Position numbers and translations under genes: made by a program | DNA from: Synaphobranchus kaupii | Lineage: Eukaryota > Chordata > Actinopteri > Anguilliformes > Synaphobranchidae | Direction of reading: 5' to 3' | NCBI GenBank assembly: GCA_029718625.1 | Contig: CM056391.1 | Span: 7,355,465-7,419,464 of the forward strand | Length of the DNA stretch: 64,000 bases | The notes under the pieces: model-generated | What the model was told of the DNA's origin: nothing | The model's database searches: none | What the model saw: the letters and a program-made list of their open reading frames with translations, nothing else | In this document: piece after piece, positions 13,191 to 25,338 of the stretch | Numbering within the stretch: position 1 is the stretch's first letter | Layout: the number at the start of each line of letters is the position of its first letter

Positions 13191-14148
13191 GAGCCAATAT
13201 TTTTTGGCATTTATTACCATTCTTGACCTACCACATTATGTTACAATGTGCTAGTGGTAGAGTTCTCATTTCTGAAGTGGATGGAAACTGAGTTGCTGGG
13301 TATGGTCTGGGGGCACTGGTGTCCAGTGGATTGAATGTTGCTCTGTGTGCGTGTTTGTGTGCCTGGAAAGAGGATTTTGTAATTCCCTCTAAAGCTGAGG
13401 AGGACATTCCTTCCCAGCTCTCCCTCTGCACAGAACCTAAGTCATTTTCCTTACATGGTACATGGTTGCCTGGGGGTTTGGAGAGAAACCCATTCCCTGC
13501 CTCTCATTGCTCCCAACTGATCCCAGGGAATGGTCTGGCGGTGTGACGCATGTAGATCATGATAATGCCTCACAATTACATAACAAATAATTACACCAGA
13601 ATAGTGTGTCCGTGGGAGGGGGAAAAAAAACGTGATTTGAATGAAACGATGGCAGTTACTGGAAGCGATATTTTACATTGAAAAACCTTTTTACAGTATC
13701 CTTTAAAAAGCAGCAGCTTTCTCTGGCTCATATAAACTGTGCATAGAGCTCCTGATTGTAACATAACAATAGCTCTGATTGGCTGCTTTGTAATCAGTGT
13801 TGTGTGGAGACTTAGAATGCTTTCAGGGCATGAACCGTGTTGCATACGATTGCAAAATACTTTACGGCACATTCAATTTAGTTAAACAACCACTTTAGAA
13901 TGTACAAGAGATATGACAATGTCTATATCTGTAGTTCATATTCTGCTAAATGTAAGACCCCAGTGGCATTAAATTGCAAACAGCTTTGAGATTATTTCAT
14001 CCTTAAAGCTGAAGCATAATTATACACTCACCATAATCCCCACAAGGTAAGAACTTGACATACAAATTTTTGTTTAAGCATCAGTGATTGGAAACAAATA
14101 TAAATTGATATAATTGCAGGAACAGCAGCAATTACTTCCGCACAGCAA

Positions 14149-14246
14149 AGTGTCCAGTGTCAATTCAACTCTAACAGAGTACACATGAGTCCAACAGGGA
14201 CCATATGTACTCTGTAAGTGTTGATTTAACACTGAATATTTTACTC
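14149..14246. repeat. Inverted-repeat (MITE-like) element, copy 1
   Basis: Starts GTGTCCAGTGTCAATTCAAC and ends in the complement AGTGTTGATTTAACACTGAA then TATTTTACT. Same family as 15183-15312 and 48450-48582: short, non-coding, outer arms GTGTTAATTCAACTC and its complement around a variable centre. Confidence 0.6.
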
Positions 14247-15148
14247 TACATTTGTTGTCTTCTTAGTGGCAAGGTAGAGGCATGCTTAGGATGGCTATTG
14301 CTATGACTACTATATGAGAAAAATGTAACAGTTACTTAAATGCATTAATAAAACTTCAAGTTCATTGTCGCTAAATTTGATAGAGGCCATAGAATGTATT
14401 TAGAAATTCCAGGAATATGGTTATGGTTTTGTTTATTGTAGACTTCATGGGGTGTAAGCATCATGCAGCCTTAACATAGCACAATGTCAACATTCCCGAT
14501 TTACACATTATTAAAGTGATGCATAGAATTACATAGGCTTGGTATTACCATTTATGTAGTGCTTGACCGTGTCTTGTATCAAGTACAGAAGGTGGAAAGC
14601 AAGCAATATGGCTCTTATAAGTAGCCTGGTAATCTATTGATGTGACTGTTCATAATTATAGATGGATCAATTTGTCATGGAAGCAATTATAATAAAATAT
14701 GGTCATAATATTGCTATTTACTCTTGCAATGCAAGATTATGGCCAGTGTATTATTACAGCGGCAAACACAGTACAGGGTATTGCATCCTTACTTAACACC
14801 ACAGTCTACCATTGTTAGCTTGATGTTTGCTTGCAAATCTATATGGCATCTGGATGGGTTGATAGCACACGACAGTTAATAGATTTGCAGATAATTCAAA
14901 TGCACGTCATAGAAAGATTAGTGGATCGTTATTTTAGCATATTGCAGTTCATAGTAGAATGATTAGTGGTTCTGCACTGTGCCGGCCAAGAACCCATGAA
15001 AAAATAGACTGTTAATGGTATAATGTCATTTAAAGTTCACTTCCTAAGCACTATGAAATGTATGTACTATACATAAATTAGAGTATTCATGATTTGGCCT
15101 TTAGATTGAAGACAATATGATAATGATACGATAAGACCAACAATGACC

Positions 15149-15172
15149 TACTACTACTACTACTACTAGTAC
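15149..15172. repeat. (CTA)n microsatellite
   Basis: Run of CTA triplets immediately left of the second inverted-repeat element. Confidence 0.85.
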
Positions 15173-15182
15173 TGTTACTGTG

Positions 15183-15312
15183 TTCCAGTGTTAATTCAAC
15201 TCCAGCAGGGTACATATGAGCCTAATCTGGCCAGAGTAGGCTCATATGTACCCTGCTAGAGTTGAATCAACACTGTTAGGGTTGAATTAACACTGGACAT
15301 TTTACTGTGAAT
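15183..15312. repeat. Inverted-repeat (MITE-like) element, copy 2
   Basis: Left arm CAGTGTTAATTCAACTCCAG and CAGGGTACATATGAGCCT; right arm AGGCTCATATGTACCCTG, AGAGTTGAATCAACACT and a second GTTGAATTAACACTGG. It is a nearly complete fold-back. The 57/63-bp array starts directly at its right end and its first unit begins within TTTACTGTGAATTTACTGTC. Confidence 0.7.
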
Positions 15313-17745
15313 TTACTGTCTACTACTGCTACACACAGTCACTATTACTGGATGAAACTACACACATGTTTACGGTCTGCTACTGCTACTGCTACACACA
15401 GTCACTATTACTGGATGAAACTACACACATGTTTACTGTCTACTACTGCTACTGCTACACCCAGTCACTATTACTGGATGAAACTACACACATGTTTACT
15501 GTCTACTACTGCTACTGCTACACACAGTCACTATTACTGGATGAAACTACACACATGTTTACTGTCTACTACTGCTACTGCTACACACAGTCACTATTAC
15601 TGGATGAAACTACACACATGTTTACTGTCTGCTACTGCTACACACAGTCACTATTACTGGATGAAACTACACACATGTTTACTGTCTACTACTGCTACTG
15701 CTACACACAGTCACTATTACTGGATGAAACTACACACATGTTTACTGTCTGCTACTGCTACTGCTACACACAGTCACTATTACTGGATGAAACATGTTTA
15801 CTGTCTACTACTGCTACTGCTACACACAGTCACTATTACTGGATGAAACTACACACATGTTTACTGTCTACTACTGCTACTGCTACACACAGTCACTATT
15901 ACTGGATGAAACTACACACATGTTTACTGTCTGCTACTGCTACTGCTACACACAGTCACTATTACTGGATGAAACTACACACATGTTTACTGTCTACTAC
16001 TGCTACTGCTACACACAGTCACTATTACTGGATGAAACTACACACATGTTTACTGTCTGCTACTGCTACACACAGTCACTATTACTGGATGAAACTACAC
16101 ACATGTTTACTGTCTACTACTGCTACTGCTACACACAGTCACTATTACTGGATGAAACTACACACATGTTTACTGTCTGCTACTGCTACACACAGTCACT
16201 ATTACTGGATGAAACTACACACATGTTTACGGTCTACTACTGCTACTGCTACACACAGTCACTATTACTGGATGAAACTACACACATGTTTACTGTCTGC
16301 TACTGCTACTGCTACACACAGTCACTATTACTGGATGAAACTACACACATGTTTACTGTCTACTACTGCTACTGCTACACACAGTCACTATTACTGGATG
16401 AAACTACACACATGTTTACTGTCTACTACTGCTACTGCTGCACACAGTCACTATTACTGGATGAAACTACACACATGTTTACTGTCTACTACTGCTACTG
16501 CTACACACAGTCACTATTACTGGATGAAACTACACACATGTTTACTGTCTGCTACTGCTACACACAGTCACTATTACTGGATGAAACTACACACATGTTT
16601 ACTGTCTACTACTGCTACTGCTACACACAGTCACTATTACTGGATGAAACTACACACATGTTTACTGTCTGCTACTGCTACTGCTACACACAGTCACTAT
16701 TACTGGATGAAACTACACACATGTTTACTGTCTGCTACTGCTACACACAGTCACTATTACTGGATGAAACTACACACATGTTTACTGTCTGCTACTGCTA
16801 CTGCTACACACAGTCACTATTACTGGATGAAACTACACACATGTTTACTGTCTACTACTGCTACTGCTACACACAGTCACTATTACTGGATGAAACTACA
16901 CACATGTTTACTGTCTACTACTGCTACTGCTGCACACAGTCACTATTACTGGATGAAACTACACACATGTTTACTGTCTACTACTGCTACTGCTACACAC
17001 AGTCACTATTACTGGATGAAACTACACACATGTTTACTGTCTGCTACTGCTACACACAGTCACTATTACTGGATGAAACTACACACATGTTTACTGTCTA
17101 CTACTGCTACTGCTACACACAGTCACTATTACTGGATGAAACTACACACATGTTTACTGTCTGCTACTGCTACTGCTACACACAGTCACTATTACTGGAT
17201 GAAACTACACACATGTTTACTGTCTGCTACTGCTACACACAGTCACTATTACTGGATGAAACTACACACATGTTTACTGTCTGCTACTGCTACTGCTACA
17301 CACAGTCACTATTACTGGATGAAACTACACACATGTTTACTGTCTACTACTGCTACACACAGTCACTATTACTGGATGAAACTACACACATGTTTACTGT
17401 CTGCTACTGCTACACACAGTCACTATTACTGGATGAAACTACACACATGTTTACTGTTTGCTACTGCTACTGCTACACACAGTCACTATCACTGGATGAA
17501 ACTACACACATTTACTGTCTGCTACTGCTACACACAGGCACTATTACTGGATGAAACTACACACATGTTTACTGTCTGCTACTGCTACACACAGTCACTA
17601 TCACTGGATGAAACTACACACATTTACTGTCTGCTACTGCTACACACAGGCACTATTACTGGATGAAACTACACACATGTTTACTGTCTGCTACTGCTAC
17701 ACACAGGCACTATTACTGGATGAAACTACACACATGGCTGACATT
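15307..17745. repeat. 57/63-bp minisatellite, about 40 copies, with higher-order structure
   Basis: Units contain CACAGTCACTATTACTGGAT then GAAACTACACACATGTTTAC and a short (CTACTG) run; one fewer CTACTG step gives 57 rather than 63 bp. Both lengths are multiples of 3 and two forward frames lack stops, giving spurious open frames of up to 766 codons. A rare variant (CTGCTGCACAC) occurs at 16440 and again 492 bp later at 16932. That distance equals six 63-bp plus two 57-bp units in the same order, so an eight-unit block was duplicated. The last few units (from about 17530) carry CAGGCAC and are more diverged. Confidence 0.95.
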
Positions 17746-20700
17746 TCTGGCTTTCATGGTAAGAAATCTGACTTATTTCTGTGCTTCATTTTAAGTGCAC
17801 GGCCAAAACAAAAACAAAGGTTTCTGCCGTTGTACACGGCAGAGTTTAGAAATGTCTTCAGTTCTTTTAAAATGGAAAAAGATTCCTTTCTTCATATTCA
17901 TTGACATCCCTGCTTTGGCTATTGGTTACAGCATTTTGATTTACTGGCGTATTTCTTCATTGTCTTTAAAGGTTGTATCAGCGATTTTGGGTGGAAACAT
18001 AAATGATCACATTCATCTGATTTTTCCTCACGATCCGCTAGCTGCCCGCCCCATAAGCAGGCCGTCAAAAAACCGCGTCTCTGTAGGCAGCCTATGCTCC
18101 GAGATCGTACACAAAAACAAATGGTACTACCAACCACTCAAAACCAAAATAAACAGTATTCCAACCAATCACAATGATCTGCACAAACGCTAATACTCTT
18201 ATCTCGCTGAAATCTTGACGGATTTACAAACGGTTTGGTTTCTTACAAACGTTATTAACGTGGTTATAATTCTGGATGCTTGAACACTATTTTTTAAAAC
18301 ATAACATAATTATTCATAAGTATGTTTGTTTGAGATTTCGCTTCAGAAGTGACGTCACCCAAAATCGCTGATACAACCTTTAAACGGCAATTTGAGAGAA
18401 TTGATTTTGTCCTGCGGAGTAAGACGCCACGCGGCTCTCTCCAGTGCTCTGGTGGGTCTCCTGAGACACGGCATGAATTTGATGGACTTCAAAAAGGATG
18501 AGGATAGCAAGGGGTTTTCCAAGGGGACGTTTGTATTGTCTGTCCATTTTGTGAATGAAATGCACTCCAAGTAATTTATACTAATGTCTATCATGGTCAA
18601 TGTAAGCTAATGGAAATGCTGTATGTGCGCATTTATTTTGTTCATGGGATTTATTTATTTTTATTTTTCATTTTAAAGCATGAGAGAATCATTGGTTTTA
18701 ACCACGGCCATTTTTAGTTGTTTGGTGAGCCAAGTGGATATTTGCCAACTGTAAAGTAAATATGTTACCCAGCAGCAGAAAAAAAAAAAAAACGTTTCCT
18801 TTTTATGTTTCCAAGAAAGAAAGTTTTCATGGTTGCCAAAACTTAAAATGTCTGAGAGACGTTTCCACCGTCAGATATATTCTCTTCAACAGTTACTCTT
18901 CTTTAGTTGACTCCAGAGAGTTTCAGTGATTCAGCTTAAAATCTCAAAGATAATTTAGTATTTCCATTTCTTTTAACTATACATGTCATACGTTGAAAGT
19001 TTTCATCAAGTAACAAAAAATGACCTTGTTTTATGTTTAATAAGAATCCTAAAATGCAGTACCAGTTATGAGTGAGTACTTGAACATTTTTAATCCTCCT
19101 ACCTCCTCAAAAGATACCAGCAGAATTAAAAATTAGGCAACGAATTTAATGGTGGGAAATTATGTCCAATATTGAACTAATACTACACATGATCACAGAT
19201 ATTTTGCACATATCCAAGTATTTTCTAAATTGTGATGAAATGAAATGAGATTGGACAAAAGCCAGAGTTTAAAAAATATATTTATCACAGTCAGTGGGCT
19301 AACATCTCAATCCCACATTGTGAAATTCCCTCAACAAACTTACGATTCTTAAAGTAAAGGCAGCAGCAACACAACCAATGAGTGGGTATCTAATGGTGTG
19401 ATTTTTATTCAGAGCTGATATTGTACGCATTTTCTTTCTCCATTTATGAGACTTTGGTTTTTTTTGAGGGTGCATTTGAGGACGCCAATGAGTAGGGTAA
19501 TCATTCACCGATCAGTTCTGAAAATAAATCCACGCATACCTCTCTGCTCCACGCTCGAACGGCATCACCTGGAGACAGGCAGTATTTTTTTTAAAGGTGA
19601 AATAATGCAGGCTTTTGGCTCAAAGTCAGGGCTTACACAGCAAAAAAGTACCATCGATACTACTTGTGTAGGCCTGTGAGGAGTTGGGGAAATCAAGTGA
19701 TTGAGTGCATTCGAAATCAAGTAAGTTAATGCGTTCATAAAGACAAAGCAATAATGCGGTTCCTTCATTCTTCATCGGGCGTTCGAAATACGATCCATAC
19801 TTTTCTTAGCCCTTTCTGCCTCGGCCGGCGTCGCTCTCCACCGCACGGATCGATAGATCGCAAAAGCCCGTGAGTACAGTGGACAAGGAGAGCCCGTTGA
19901 TATTCAGTGGCCACCGCCGGCACACCGGGTCATTGATTCTCATTCATTAGGGTCCACTGTCGGGGGAGCGGAGGGGACCCAGCGCAGATAAGCTAGCCGG
20001 CCGGCCGGCGTCCACACAGACGTGACCGTGCATGGAGATGGCGCGTAGCGGATTCAGACTCGGGTCGAGCGTGAGGGGGGGTGGCGATGCTGTGTGGTAA
20101 AGGTAAAATCTGTATGCAGCAACACAAATCTTACATTTTCACCCACTTTCTCAACTATTTGTAATAACTGAGTTATTACCAGACGTATTTGTGAGATTTA
20201 AACATTCAATGTAATGTCACAGAAGTTCCGCTGTATAGCAGCAGTATATGAACATCAGGTGCTTGCAGGTCACATAGTTAAATACACAGAATATAAAACC
20301 CAAGGAAGGTCCTTACTGTATACATGTAATAAACATTATTTTGGTATCATCCTCCTCAGTGAATCCCACTCTACAAAATACTTTGATAACTTATTGTTAT
20401 GAAAGTAATTTTAGCCATTGTTTTAGCAATATTGTTTTAATAAAAGTTTTTGAATGATGGTAATTTCAGAGGGACTAGTGGTTATATCTTGAAGCTCTTT
20501 CCAAAAGTATTGTATCATTAATCTCAGTACATCCACTGGTCAGGTCAGGGCCACATTCAGAACTTGGAGAGTACTGAGATTTAATTACCCCATTTAAAAA
20601 AATAAATCTGAATCACATCTTTTTATTCACATTAAGTTCCAGTGTTAGGGGAAGGTTTCTAGAGACAAAATACATAATTGTATGAGGTTTACTGCTGAGA

Positions 20701-21565
20701 CAAAGTACAGAAAAAAAGAATCTCCAGAAAGATATGAGACGCATTACAAGTAAGCTCCTTACACTGAATGCCTTGAATAATTACTTATTATATTCCATTA
20801 AGTGGCCAGTTTCTTCATTTCCTATTGTTATGTGAGACTTAGAATCTGCGGGAGGGAGATATCTAGCAGGGTGGCTAGCCGCAGCCAAGTTTAAAATTGC
20901 AATTGCACGGTCAGCGAGGTGAAGAGAAGGCGCCATTCAAAAGGGCGAGATGTTTGAGGCGCAATCCCGCGTCTTTCCTATAAGCATTCTTCATTCGGTC
21001 GTGTATTTACGGAAGACCTGATTCACAGTTAACAGCGCTAATGGGGTTATTAGTGTAAGGGCCGTGTTTTTTACACCCTTTTCGGCGTTTCGCATCAGCA
21101 AGTCCCATATATCGTTTCCTTCTGTCTGCCTTGCGATATCCAATTCGCCGCTATTGTCCGAGGCAGCGCACTCTGAAGGTGTTAATCGATGTGGCCAAGA
21201 TAAAGTAATCCGTGTTTAATTGAACAGTCCGCAGGGAATGTGCCTTCACTCATCTCCTTTTGCCAAGGCTAAATTTAGTTTCATTTGCTCGTATGCCAGA
21301 TTGCCATGTGCTGGGGAATAACAACTATGGCTTTCCCAGGATGCACTTTGCAAAACATGAGCACAACAGTTCTATGCATCTTTTGGCCAGATAAAACATG
21401 ATCTTAACTATGGATTTTGTTTTTACATGTTTTAAAAAAATTTAATTACCACAATGAAAAACAATGTGGGTATATACAGTATCGCCCACGTAGTAAATCA
21501 ACTGGCCTGTTGCAGGAAGTCGGACTCGACACCATGGCAAAATGTTTGAAGGACAAACAAGTTAA

Positions 21566-21671
21566 ATTTGTAATGTATTGCTAGCATTTTTATATGGCAG
21601 CACCAGTGGTATATTATACTTATTATACCACTGGTGCTGCCATATAAAAATGCTAGCAATACATTACAAAT
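21566..21671. repeat. Near-perfect 106-bp palindrome
   Basis: Left arm from ATTTGTAATGTATTGCTAGC through GGCAGCACCAGTGGTATA is the reverse complement of the right arm (TATACCACTGGTGCTGCC through GCTAGCAATACATTACAAAT). The axis is at 21618/21619. The outer 48 bp of each arm match without error; the central ten bases contain a few mismatches. It could be a non-autonomous fold-back element or the template of a long hairpin RNA. Confidence 0.9.
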
Positions 21672-21857
21672 GAATCTAAAAAAAACTTTAAAAAAAGCAA
21701 CCATAGAAAATGAGCCACAGACTAAAGGTATAGCACTGCCTTGTCTGTTCTGTTGGATAGCCCATTAGTTTTCATCAGGATCTCTCATACTGTAGCTCAA
21801 TGCCATATTACACAAATATTAATGATCAGATATTATGGTTGATGTTATTGAGATTTT

Positions 21858-22086
21858 ATTGGCGGCAGTGTAGTATTAGTTAAGGAACTGGCCTTGTAAC
21901 TGAAAGATTGCAGGTTCGATTCCCAGGTAGGACACTGCCGTTGTACCCTTGAGCAAGGTACTTAACCTGAATTGCTTCAGTATATATCCAGCTGTATAAA
22001 TGGATAATATGTAAAAAATGCTAACAAAGTTGTGTAAGTCGCTCTGGATAAGAGCGTCTGCTAAATGCCTGTAATGTAATGTAAAT
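21858..22086 (+). mobile_element. tRNA-derived SINE (V-SINE-like)
   Basis: The head resembles a tRNA gene: A-box-like TAGTATTAGTTAAGGAACTGG region and B box GGTTCGATTCC (21912-21922), then a tRNA-unrelated body. The tail GTCGCTCTGGATAAGAGCGT followed by CTGCTAAATGCC is the conserved segment of fish V-SINEs as I remember it. It ends in TGTAATGTAATGTAAAT. It has no tRNA function: the head does not continue into a full acceptor stem. Confidence 0.8.
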
Positions 22087-23023
22087 ATAAAATTTAGTTA
22101 GCATGTAAGAATTGGGCCCACTGTCTGGTAGATTTGATAACACTAGATAAGATTTTTTTTAAATCTTGTTGACATTTTCTTTCTCCATTTATGAAATCAC
22201 TTTGTGTATTAATACATCAGAAATGTAATCCATCCCCACTTCTGAGTATGTAAAAACAGCTGTGGTAAAAAATAAAAGAAGAGTTAAGATCACCGCTGCA
22301 TCGTTTGAACAACTCGGTACACTGCGATCAAAGTTCATGGCGAAAACTCGAGGACATAAATCTCTCTCGTGTTGGTCTCAGACTCTCAGGGTGAAAGCAG
22401 TAAACCTTTCGCTGTAAAATTCACACAAATGAGAAACTCTGTGAGGAGAATTATGGGAAACCGTTGAACCTTTTTGAAGCTTGTGTTCACTTTGAAAGTG
22501 TTGGCAGTCGTACAATATTATTAACCTTTTTAAACGAATGGAAAAATACTGCTGACAATTTGCTTCTGCATATTGTATTGTGTACTGCTGTATAACAGCA
22601 CAGGCATAGCCCTGCGTTAATTACTTCATTAATCTATAGGTGGCGACAATTCTAAAAAACCATTACATTTGATGAAAAGAAATGGTCCATTGCTGTGATC
22701 ACACTTGTGGAAGTGTTCATGGTATTTGTATTGCCGGTGACCGTTATCACCTTTTGTAAAAGAAGACGAACTGAAATGGATAAATATAATAAGTGTGTTG
22801 TAGCCCAGAGTGACTAAAGCAATTTACCGCAAAGCCTGTTCACGTAATCTCAGAACATCACTTATGATTCCTTCATGGAGATGGGAGTCAATACATTTCT
22901 GTTAACAGTGTTAACAGCCTGCATACTGTGCATAACTAGAATTATGATAACTCATAGTAAGCCACTTTAATTTCACAGTTTTTCACATTTTTTTACTTGC
23001 AGAGCAGATACCCACACTTTCTT

Positions 23024-23325
23024 TTAACCCTTTACCCATTTAAGGTGCAAGATCACAAATATGTGATTAGAATGTTCTTAACTTATCATTCTAATGCTGA
23101 TGCTGTAACGTTCACATGTGTTCTAGAACACTGACTTTGCATTTTGGGGGGGAAAAAAAACATTCCATAAAACCAACCCTTCGCTGAACATTCTAATTCT
23201 GACGTCACAATCACTACTGGTAATTGAAAGCAATGGAGTTCTAGAACACTGACTTAGAATTTTGAAAAGAACATTTAAAAAAACAAAAAAAACAAACCTA
23301 GAACCTAGTCTTCAAAGGGATAAAG
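23024..23325. repeat. Possible piggyBac-type non-autonomous element
   Basis: Begins TTAACCCTTTACCCATTTAA and ends near CTTCAAAGGGATAA, so the outer bases CCCTTT/AAAGGG are inverted with TTAA-like flanks. Inside, GTTCTAGAACACTGACTT occurs twice (around 23118 and 23233). Terminal repeats are very short, so the assignment is tentative. Confidence 0.3.
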
Positions 23326-23927
23326 GTCTGCACCCGGGTGGTTAAATGCACTTAAACGTACAGGGGCAAAGGAAGTTGTAGTTTAATTAAACACGCAGCG
23401 GTTGCCCTATAGTGAAGATCTATGTGCTATACGTGCAAAGGGAATGCAATAAGCTGCAAGAAAACGTGCATCCCACAAATCTTCAAAATGCACGCTGTCA
23501 TTATGAGTTACTCCATTAATTTCCGGGCAGTACCCGCGAAGCTTCCCTGCTAGCGGTACCCTCCTCGCTGGCGCTTTGGAGGTGTTCAAAGCAGGGCTTA
23601 GGGACCAGTTAAGGGCGGACAAAATGCAGCCTGTCGAAATAACGGGATAACATTTCCTCTTAATGCATCCTGTACGTGCGTCTGCTGCCTGCAATTAGCA
23701 GTGTTTATGTGGGGTGTGGGCTGTGTTTCACAGGCCAGGATCCAGTGCAGTCTGCCTCCTGGGCCAGATATATATATATCATATGTTCAGAAGCAAGATT
23801 AAAAGTTTTTTTATTTAATAATACCACGACCGTTCTCCAATGGCACCAGGTAGTTTGCAGTGAGAGGGACTGCATATTGTGAGACATTTCAGGACAGTAG
23901 AGAGTATTTGTATGACTGTCAGAGAGA

Positions 23928-23932
23928 CACTG
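23928..23932. repeat. Target-site duplication CACTG (left)
   Basis: CACTG immediately precedes TGTTAC of the left LTR and is repeated exactly after the right LTR at 31076-31080. Five base pairs is typical for Ty3/gypsy integrases. Confidence 0.95.
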
Positions 23933-23999
23933 TGTTACGATCCTGATACGGGACGAACCCAAGTGCAACGACCAGGAGACAGATTACAGAAAGTGGAAC

Positions 24000-24005
24000 T
24001 TTATT
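24000..24005 (-). promoter_or_regulatory. Poly(A) signal AATAAA in the 3' LTR
   Basis: AATAAA on the sense (minus) strand, 67 bp before the end of the element. With the start site inferred at 25035 this implies an R region of about 1 kb and a short U5. The copy in the 5' LTR is at 29739-29744. Confidence 0.6.
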
Positions 24006-25058
24006 AAGCGTTGGGGTGGTCCCAAAGCTGTACACGGGAGCAAAACAGGTTAGTTAGTTAACACAGGATAGCGTCCAACTGAGGACTGCTCCAAGCCGGA
24101 GCTGGACTTGAAGAAACACGGAACTGTTCCAAGCCGGAACTGGACTTGAACGGAGGTGTCTAAAACACCGGAACTGGACTGGAACTGGACTGGAACTGGA
24201 CTGGAAACTGGATCGGAACTGGACTGGAAGGTCCACTCAGGAAACGGGAACGGCACGGAACTTGTTCCAAGCCGGAACTGGACTTGAACGGAGGTGTATG
24301 AAACACCGGAACTGGACTGGAACTGGACTGGGAACTGGACTGGAAACTGGACCGGAAGGTCCACTCAGGAACACAGGGGACGGCACGGAACTTGTTCCAA
24401 GCCGGAACTGGACTTGAACGGAGGTGTCTAAAACACCGGAACTGGACTGGAACTGGACTGGAAGCTGGACCGGGAGGTCCACTCAGGAACACAGGGGACG
24501 GCACGGAACTTGTTCCAAGCCGGAACTGGACCTGAACGGAGGTGTCCAAAACACCGGAACTGGACTGGAACTGGACTGGAAACCGGACTGGAGCTGGACT
24601 GGAAACTGGATCGGAACTGGGCTGGAACAGGACTGGAAACTGGACCGGGTAGCTTGAGTAACCGGGCAGAAAGCAGAGGTTAAAGGCAGGGTGTTGTGAC
24701 AGGACTGTAGCTGGTGAATGCACCGCCGAGTTGGAAGGTGCGGCGTAGCTCGGGCAATACTGGCGTAAGCCGGCTGGCATGCAGAGGTCCTGGTACCGCA
24801 ACACGAGTACGGGAGGTACGTAACACGGGGAGGACAAACACAGCTGCGGGAAGACTGGAACTGCGGCGTCTGGAGGTTTTGAAGGGAAACAGGTAAATGC
24901 ATGCAGCAGCGAAAGATTAGCAGAGATAGCTACCAGTCAGGAAACCAGGCGAACAGGTATGAACCAGCAGGCTCACAAACACTGGACCAGAAACGGGATA
25001 CGAAACAAACACGGTAGGTTAGTCAACGAACTGGCGCTGAATAGCAGCCAGCCAGGGG

Positions 25059-25064
25059 TTTAAA
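25059..25064 (-). promoter_or_regulatory. TATA-like box in the 3' LTR (copy at 30810-30815 in the 5' LTR)
   Basis: TTTAAA on the sense strand, 29 bp upstream of GCCAGTTCGTT, the site complementary to the putative primer-binding site. The spacing is that of a normal core promoter. Confidence 0.55.
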
Positions 25065-25327
25065 TGGTGCAGGAAGTGAAGGAGAAAACGAGAAACAGGT
25101 GTGATGTTAAATCAGGAGTGATTGCCGAAGCACAGCAGTGAGGAATGTGAGTAACGAGAGGGGCGAGTGATAGGCGGAAGCTAAAGTGGAAAATGAAACC
25201 AAAAGTACCCGAGGGAGACGCCCAGTCCACAGCCAGGAGGGAAACACGGACAAGGGATCCAACATGACACGGAAGGAAACAAGGAAAACATGGAAAACGG
25301 ACAGGACGGGAACGGAACGTTACAGTA

Positions 25328-25338
25328 CCCCCCCCCTC
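25328..25338 (-). other. Polypurine tract
   Basis: GAGGGGGGGGG on the sense strand, three bases before the 3' LTR and overlapping the pol stop codon region. This is the expected primer for plus-strand synthesis. Confidence 0.85.

Larger units (their letters stand above)
23933..25324 (-). repeat. 3' LTR (1,392 bp)
   Basis: Ends TGTTAC...GTTACA on the plus strand. On the element's sense strand there is a TATA-like TTTAAA (25059-25064), then 29 bp later the putative transcript start at 25035, and an AATAAA signal at 24000-24005. The long segment 24080-24650 holds a repeat of about 118-130 bp made of GGAACTGGACT-like short repeats. Compared with the other LTR it lacks 12 bp (GAAACTGGACCG) near 24230. 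Confidence 0.95.

Noticed and set aside
15366..17666. 766-codon open frame rich in HSHYYWMKLHT repeats
   Set aside because: Tandem units of 57/63 bp without stops keep two frames open at once. There is no promoter, splice or codon-usage evidence of coding, and it lies inside a ptchd4 intron.
21890..21960. Possible tRNA gene
   Set aside because: The B-box-like GGTTCGATTCC belongs to a SINE head; no complete cloverleaf can be drawn, and a SINE body and tail follow.
24050..24902. Pro/Val/Ser/Gln-rich open frames (also 29789-30653)
   Set aside because: They lie in both LTRs and read the GGAACTGGACT short repeats; the real coding regions of the element are gag and pol.
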